Origin: JAPSGM01 sp036556985
GTDB lineage: Bacteria; Chloroflexota; Limnocylindria; QHBO01
Length of the DNA stretch: 34,586 nt
Assembly: GCA_036556985.1 (NCBI GenBank)
Contig: DATBIK010000038.1
Coordinates: 1-34,586, forward strand
Direction: 5' to 3'
Shown here: in pieces, positions 30,268 to 34,586 of the stretch
How positions within the stretch are numbered: the stretch's first letter is position 1
How the letters are laid out: each line of letters starts with the position of its first letter
Notes under the pieces: model-generated
Seen by the model: the letters and a program-made list of their open reading frames with translations, nothing else
Told to the model about the DNA's origin: nothing
The model's database searches: none
Translations under genes and position numbers: made by a program

Positions 30268-31929
30268 TCAGGCGGCGGGCAGGCCGATCGCCCGGCGCCA
30301 GGCATCGATCGTGGACGCCGTACCGTCCTCCGCAGCGCCGACCGGCACGTCGGCGGCGGCCGCGGGCGCCACCGTCATCGGCTCGGCGGGAAGGACGTCG
30401 GGCATCGGCTCCGGGCGCCCGAGCAGATAGCCCTGTGCCGCCTGTACGCCGAGCGCTCCGAGCTTGGCGAGCTGCGCGGTCTCCTCCACGCCCTCGCCCA
30501 CCACGAGCGCGCCGGTGCGCGCCGCCAGCCCGACCACCGACTCGATGACGGCGCTCGACGCCGCGCTCGTGGCGCTGCGCTGAACGAGGCCGAGGTCGAC
30601 CTTGATGACATCGAACTGGAGCTCGCTGAGGAGCCGCAGGCCGGCGTTGCCGGCACCCACGTCGTCCGCGGCCACCCGGATGCCGGCCTGGCGGCAGGCT
30701 TCGAGGGTGGCGCGCACCCGGTCGAGATCATCGATCGGCTCGCGCTCGGTCAGCTCGATGACGAGCCGCTCGGGCGGAAAGCCGTGCCGGGCGAGGATGC
30801 TGAGCAAGGCGGCGGCGCTGAACGCCGACGTGCCGACCGTGGCGGGCGACACGTTCACCGCCAGGAACTGGTCGCCGGGGAGCGCCCGCGCGCCGGCGAC
30901 GATCGTCTCGATGCAGCTCAGGTCGAGCTCGAGCAGGTGCTCACCGGCGCGCGCGGCGGCAAACAGGGTGGCCGGGTTCGAGAACGGCGCCGGCGGGACG
31001 GGTCGGATGAGGCCCTCCATGCCAAGCTGCCGCATCTCGCCGAGGTCGATGATCGGCTGATAGACCGGGCGCAGCAGGCCGTTGGCGATGACGCCGGCCA
31101 CCTCGGTGGCCGATCCCTCGGCCACGGCCGCCTCGGACGCAGACAGCGGGTCGAACACGACGACGTCGGTGCGACCCGCCCGCTTGGCCTCGTACAGGGC
31201 GGCATCGGCCTGGGCGTACAGCTGCGCGCGAGTGGTGGCGGGGTCGGGCATTGCGCTCACGCCGGCCGAGAAGGAGATCCCATTCCGCGGCTGGTCGTCC
31301 ATGCGCAGGGCAGGCTGGAGGGCGGTCGCGAGCAGCCTCCGCGCGACGATGCGGGCGCCTTCCGCCTCGGTATGCGGCAGGAGGATCGCGAACTCGTCGC
31401 CGCCGATCCGGAACGGCCGGTCCGGGCGGCGGATCGAGGTCGCCATGAGCCGGCCGAAGTAGGCGAGCGTACGGTCGCCTTCGGCATGCCCGTTCAGGTC
31501 GTTGACGGCCTTGAACTCGTCGACGTCGAGGATGACGAGGCTGAGCGGCACCTCGTAGCGCTGCGCAGCCTCGACCTGGCGGTCGAGCTCCTCCTGGAAG
31601 GCACGGTGGTTGCCGAGGCCGGTGAGAGGGTCGGTGAGCGCGTCGGCCAGGGCCGCCTCGTAGCGCTGGCTCAGATCCCGATGCGAGCGCACCAGCGGAT
31701 GGACGATTGCCAGCCACAGGCCGATGCCGAGCGGGCCGGCGCCCACGGCGGCGCTGAGCAGCCCGCGCAGGGCCGCGTCGGCGACCGATGCGGCGAGCAC
31801 GCGCTCCGCGACGACGGCGGTCACCGTCGCCACCAGCAGCGCCGCGACGAGGCGCACCGCGAGCCCGGATCGGCTTGCGGCCACCGCGGACCCACGGGCG
31901 CTGGACGCGGCCATCCCGGCCTCGTGCAT
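30268..31929 (-). CDS. Membrane GGDEF-EAL protein with an EGL motif
   Basis: The 553-residue protein has two hydrophobic segments near 24-40 and 50-74. A GGDEF domain follows, with GGDEF at 176-180 and the RxxD inhibitory site (RRPD) five residues before it. The C-terminal domain is EAL-like but reads EGL at 305-307. It keeps NVSP, ELTE, AADDVGAG, IKVD and GEGVEE, so the metal- and substrate-binding acidic residues and Lys are largely in place, though the canonical DDFGTGYSS is altered to DDVGAGNAG. It is likely an active diguanylate cyclase with a phosphodiesterase domain that may be weak or purely regulatory. ATG 31929 is chosen for the GGAGG seven bases upstream; a GTG at 31974 is rejected. 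It is divergent from hflX over 132 bp. The tail is Ala/Pro-rich. Confidence 0.9.
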   Translation of the reverse strand: MHEAGMAASSARGSAVAASRSGLAVRLVAALLVATVTAVVAERVLAASVADAALRGLLSAAVGAGPLGIGLWLAIVHPLVRSHRDLSQRYEAALADALTDPLTGLGNHRAFQEELDRQVEAAQRYEVPLSLVILDVDEFKAVNDLNGHAEGDRTLAYFGRLMATSIRRPDRPFRIGGDEFAILLPHTEAEGARIVARRLLATALQPALRMDDQPRNGISFSAGVSAMPDPATTRAQLYAQADAALYEAKRAGRTDVVVFDPLSASEAAVAEGSATEVAGVIANGLLRPVYQPIIDLGEMRQLGMEGLIRPVPPAPFSNPATLFAAARAGEHLLELDLSCIETIVAGARALPGDQFLAVNVSPATVGTSAFSAAALLSILARHGFPPERLVIELTEREPIDDLDRVRATLEACRQAGIRVAADDVGAGNAGLRLLSELQFDVIKVDLGLVQRSATSAASSAVIESVVGLAARTGALVVGEGVEETAQLAKLGALGVQAAQGYLLGRPEPMPDVLPAEPMTVAPAAAADVPVGAAEDGTASTIDAWRRAIGLPAA

Positions 31930-32047
31930 GCGTCGACCTCCAGCCCCCCGGCGTGGTGCGGATAGGTATGGCACATGGCGGTGCGCTGCCGCACTAGCCG
32001 GAAAGTACCGCTCCGCGCAGGATGGCGGGCCAGCGTCCGACTTCGGC

Positions 32048-32053
32048 TACGAT
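32048..32053 (+). promoter_or_regulatory. -10 box (TACGAT) of hflX
   Basis: TACGAT lies 8 bases before ATG 32062 with no ribosome binding site, another probable leaderless start. An ATG at 31975 in the same frame would lie upstream of the box and is not used here. Confidence 0.5.
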
Positions 32054-32061
32054 GGACGGCG

Positions 32062-33369
32062 ATGCCCGGACGCTCGCAGATGATCGACCTCACCACGCCC
32101 GAGGAGCGCGCCTTCCTCATCGGCCTCGACGACCCGTCGGACGGTCGCTGGCCGGTCGCGCGCAGCCTCGTCGAGCTCGCCGCCCTGGCCGAGACGGCGG
32201 GGGCGGTGGTGGTCGGCCGCGCGCATCAGCGTCGCACCGCGCCAGACCCGGTCTGGTACTTCGGCAAGGGACGCGCCGCCGAGCTGGCCGACGAGAAGGC
32301 GATGCACGACTTCAACCTCCTCGTCGTCGACGATGAGCTCAGCGCCACACAGCAGCGCAACCTCGAGAAGCTGCTGAACTGCAAGGTGCTCGATCGCTCG
32401 GCGCTGATCATCGACATCTTCGCCCGCCACGCGCGCACGCGCGAGGGACGGCTCCAGGTCGAGCTCGCCGCACTCGAGTACCACCTCCCGCGGCTGACCC
32501 GGATGTGGACCCACCTGTCGCGCACCGCCGGCGGCATCGGCACCCGCGGCCCCGGCGAAAGCCAGCTCGAGACCGACCGCCGCATCATTCGCGAGAAGAT
32601 CAAGAAGGTCCGCGCCGAGCTGCGCGACGTGCGCCGGCACCGCGCCACCGCCAGCCGCCAGCGCGACCGGGCCGAGGTGGCGGCCGTGGCGCTGGTCGGG
32701 TACACGAACGCCGGGAAGTCGACGCTCTTGAACGCGCTCGCCGGGGCCGACGTGTTCGCTGCCGACATGCTGTTCGCCACGCTCGACCCCACGAGCCGTG
32801 CGGTGACGCTGCCCACCGGCCAGCGGGTGGTGGTGAGCGACACGGTGGGATTCATCAACAAGTTGCCTCACGACCTGGTGGACGCCTTCCGCGCGACGCT
32901 GGAGGAGGTCGTGCGCGCCGACGTGCTGCTCGAGGTGGTCGACGCGGCCGACCCGGACTTTCTCGGCCAGCAGGCCGCGGTGCAGGCGGTCCTGGACGAG
33001 CTCGGCGCAGGCGAGAAGCCGCGCATCACCGTCTTCAACAAGGTCGACCTGCTCGACGCCGACCTGCGCGCCGCACCGATGCCGCCCAGCCCACAGGCCG
33101 CGTTCGTGAGCGCCGCCACCGGGGAGGGCCTGCCCGAGCTGCTCGAGCGCATCGCCGCGGCACTGCGGGAAGGCATGGTGAGCGTCGACGCCGTCGTCCC
33201 GTACGCGCGCGCGGCGCTCGTCTCGCGCGCCCGCGCCGCCGGCGACGTGGACGAGGCCTACACGCCGGCCGGCATCCGGCTGTCCGGCCACCTGCCCGAG
33301 GCGATGGCGGCGGAGGTACGCAACGCCGCGCCGCGCCGCCGGTCGCGCTCCGGCACGCCCGCCGCCTGA
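32062..33369 (+). CDS. hflX: GTPase HflX
   Basis: HflX is a ribosome-associated GTPase that rescues or splits stalled ribosomes under stress. The 435-residue product has the HflX N-terminal domain (YFGKGRAAEL, VVDDELSATQQRNLEKLL, RTREGRLQVELAALEYHLPRL), the GGIGTRGPGESQLETDRR linker and the GTPase domain. That domain has G1 at 213-221 (GYTNAGKST), LFATLDPTSR, DTVGF and NKVD. All nucleotide-binding motifs are present. Length is normal, with a basic tail. A GTG-started PLP enzyme follows after 8 bases, so the two are probably co-transcribed. The start is set by the nearby -10 box and the conserved N-terminus. Confidence 0.95.
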   Translation: MPGRSQMIDLTTPEERAFLIGLDDPSDGRWPVARSLVELAALAETAGAVVVGRAHQRRTAPDPVWYFGKGRAAELADEKAMHDFNLLVVDDELSATQQRNLEKLLNCKVLDRSALIIDIFARHARTREGRLQVELAALEYHLPRLTRMWTHLSRTAGGIGTRGPGESQLETDRRIIREKIKKVRAELRDVRRHRATASRQRDRAEVAAVALVGYTNAGKSTLLNALAGADVFAADMLFATLDPTSRAVTLPTGQRVVVSDTVGFINKLPHDLVDAFRATLEEVVRADVLLEVVDAADPDFLGQQAAVQAVLDELGAGEKPRITVFNKVDLLDADLRAAPMPPSPQAAFVSAATGEGLPELLERIAAALREGMVSVDAVVPYARAALVSRARAAGDVDEAYTPAGIRLSGHLPEAMAAEVRNAAPRRRSRSGTPAA

Positions 33370-33377
33370 CGCGGGCG

Positions 33378-34337
33378 GTGCCCAGCCCCACGGTCGACGC
33401 CGCAGCCATCGCCGACGCGCGCGGCCGGATCCCGGCCGCGTTCCGCGACATGCCCCAATTCGTCTCGGAGCCGCTCAGCGAGCGCCTCGGGGCCTCGGTG
33501 GTGGTGAAGGCCGAGACCGCCAATCCGGTCGGCTGCTTCAAGGGGCGCGGCACGTGGCTGGCGGTCGCCGAGCTCGTCGCCGCCGGGACGGTGGGGGAGG
33601 GGCGTGGCCTCGTCGTCGCCTCTGCCGGGAACTTCGGGCAGGGAGTCGCCTATGCGGCCCGCGCCCTCCGGGTGCCGCTCACCGTCTACGCCGCCACGAC
33701 AGCGAACCCGGCGAAGGTGGCGGCCATGCGCCGGCTCGGCGCCGAGGTGCGCCTGGCGGGGGAGGACTTCGATGCTGCCCGCGACGGTGCCGCGGCCCAC
33801 GCGGGCACGGGAGCCGCCCACCTGCTGGTTGACGGCCAGGACCCATGGATCACCATCGGAGCCGGCACGCTCGCCGCCGAGCTGACCGACGCGATCGCGG
33901 CCGGGGATCTGCCCGAGCTGGCCGCCCTGTACGTCCCGGTCGGCAACGGGGCGCTCATTGCCGGCATCGGCGCCTGGCTGGCGGAACATCGACCGCACGT
34001 GCGCCTCGTGGGCGTCCAGGCCGAGCGCGCGCCCGCCATGACGCTCTCCTGGCGCGAGCATCGGGCCATCGAGACCCCCAGCGCCGATACGGTGGCCGAC
34101 GGGATCGCCGCGCGGGTGCCGGTCCCGGAGGCCCTCGAGCTCATGATTCGACACGTCGACGACATGCTGCTCGTCAGCGAGGACGACATCCTCGCCGCAC
34201 AGGCCGAGCTGGCCGCGGCGCTGCCGTTCAGCATCGAAACCGCCGCGGCTGCCGGTTGGGCGGCCGCGCGACGCCACGCGCCGCCGCGGCCGATCGGCTT
34301 CGTGCTCACCGGCGGCAACGTCCCGCCACCCGCCTGA
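33378..34337 (+). CDS. PLP-dependent threonine/serine dehydratase-like enzyme
   Basis: The 319-residue protein has the fold-type II PLP architecture of threonine/serine dehydratases. The Schiff-base Lys lies in NPVGCFKGRG. The Asn loop is SAGNFGQGVAYAARAL, where SxGNHAQG is usual. The phosphate-binding Gly loop reads VGNGALIAGIG, whereas GGGGL is usual. The C-terminus has VLTGGN. These departures suggest a related deaminase or dehydratase with another substrate rather than biosynthetic IlvA; the regulatory C-terminal domain of IlvA is also absent. The GTG at 33378 is the only good start close to the hflX stop. Downstream is a strong hairpin. Confidence 0.85.
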   Translation: MPSPTVDAAAIADARGRIPAAFRDMPQFVSEPLSERLGASVVVKAETANPVGCFKGRGTWLAVAELVAAGTVGEGRGLVVASAGNFGQGVAYAARALRVPLTVYAATTANPAKVAAMRRLGAEVRLAGEDFDAARDGAAAHAGTGAAHLLVDGQDPWITIGAGTLAAELTDAIAAGDLPELAALYVPVGNGALIAGIGAWLAEHRPHVRLVGVQAERAPAMTLSWREHRAIETPSADTVADGIAARVPVPEALELMIRHVDDMLLVSEDDILAAQAELAAALPFSIETAAAAGWAAARRHAPPRPIGFVLTGGNVPPPA

Positions 34338-34345
34338 GCACAGCG

Positions 34346-34379
34346 CGAGCCACCGGGCCCGTGATGGGCCGGTGGCTCG
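34346..34379. terminator. Long GC hairpin between convergent genes
   Basis: CGAGCCACCGG (34346-34356) pairs with CCGGTGGCTCG (34369-34379). Three further G:C pairs extend the stem inward past one bulged G, leaving a 5-base loop. It can serve both strands. There is no T-tract. Confidence 0.7.
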
Positions 34380-34395
34380 GGTATCGCGAAGGGTG

Positions 34396-34586
34396 CTAGG
34401 TCTGAGGCTGCGTCGCGCCGTGCGGGGCGGTTGCCGGACGGGGTCGCGGCGGAGCCACGGCCCGGGCAAGCATCGCGCGGCGTGCAAGGGCGCGTCGCAC
34501 CCCGAGCCCGCCGAGCAGGTACACCGCCGCGCCCGACATGAGCAGGCCGTAGCCGATGGCCATCTGCGCCGTCTCGCCGCCGTCGA
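34396..34586 (-). CDS. C-terminus of a membrane protein, 5' end outside window
   Basis: On the minus strand a frame runs from the window edge to a TAG (34398-34396). The visible 62 residues hold one membrane helix (MAIGYGLLMSGAAVYLLGG), then a basic stretch (VRRALARRAMLARA), then a Pro/Ala-rich cytoplasmic tail ending in TQPQT. Positive charges after the helix suggest the C-terminus is inside. The family cannot be named from this piece. Confidence 0.6.
   Translation of the reverse strand, partial: DGGETAQMAIGYGLLMSGAAVYLLGGLGVRRALARRAMLARAVAPPRPRPATAPHGATQPQT

Noticed and set aside
31930..31974. GTG start at 31974 for the second GGDEF-EAL gene
   Set aside because: ATG 31929 has GGAGG seven bases upstream; the extra 15 residues show no conserved feature.
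1..34586. CRISPR arrays, insertion sequences, integron or phage genes
   Set aside because: No regularly spaced repeats, transposase, integrase or structural phage proteins were seen; all sizeable genes are chromosomal types.

Overview
The window is 34.6 kb of very GC-rich bacterial chromosome, by eye about 70% G+C. It is packed with ordinary chromosomal genes that often overlap by 4 bases (ATGA or GTGA). I see no insertion sequence, phage, integron, CRISPR array, rRNA or tRNA. The gene content and order (ruvB-DUF2905, queA, tgt, recA-recX, rny-ymdB-miaA, hflX), an F420/LLM-type oxidoreductase and the J-domain and zinc-ribbon proteins suggest a high-GC Chloroflexota lineage such as Limnocylindria. 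That placement is inference; no marker gene was aligned.

Layout: 1-2546 holds the end of a cyclic amidohydrolase, a META-domain lipoprotein and a tandem GNAT. 2665-3560 has a J-domain protein and a double zinc-ribbon protein facing each other across a perfect 12-bp hairpin. 3714-9719 (minus) is one tight operon: the three subunits of a xanthine/aldehyde dehydrogenase, a YdeI-like protein and malate synthase. 9757-12723 has a small lipoprotein and a membrane GGDEF-EAL protein. 12735-15968 has a D-aminoacylase-like/adenosine deaminase pair divergent from a MobA/MocA-like cytidylyltransferase. 16014-16786 is a frameshifted HTH plus PD-(D/E)XK gene. 16875-20792 carries a leader peptide, ruvB, DUF2905, a purine permease and queA. 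20873-23664 has a helical repeat protein, a hypothetical gene, tgt and a 52-aa basic gene. 23708-26775 has recA, an NlpC/P60-like gene, recX and an LLM oxidoreductase. 26958-34586 has rny, ymdB, miaA, a second GGDEF-EAL protein, hflX, a PLP dehydratase and the end of a membrane protein.

How the genes fit together: purine handling recurs. Adenosine deaminase, an AzgA-type permease, a molybdenum hydroxylase of xanthine-dehydrogenase type, a MocA-like cofactor enzyme, a cyclic amidohydrolase and malate synthase could carry purines through ureides to glyoxylate and malate. Genome maintenance (ruvB, recA, recX, the nuclease-like gene) and RNA processing or modification (queA, tgt, miaA, rny) form the other themes.

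The most notable non-gene signals are these. (1) Many first genes have a TAnnnT box 5-10 bases before the start codon, which suggests widespread leaderless transcripts. (2) Two pairs of divergent genes share overlapping -10 boxes. (3) A composite element of 11-bp GATAAG-type repeats followed at fixed spacing by CAGGCTG occurs exactly twice, before the nuclease-like gene and before the 52-aa gene/recA. (4) A 14-codon leader peptide ends in ATGA overlap with ruvB. (5) Strong hairpins without T-tracts separate transcription units.
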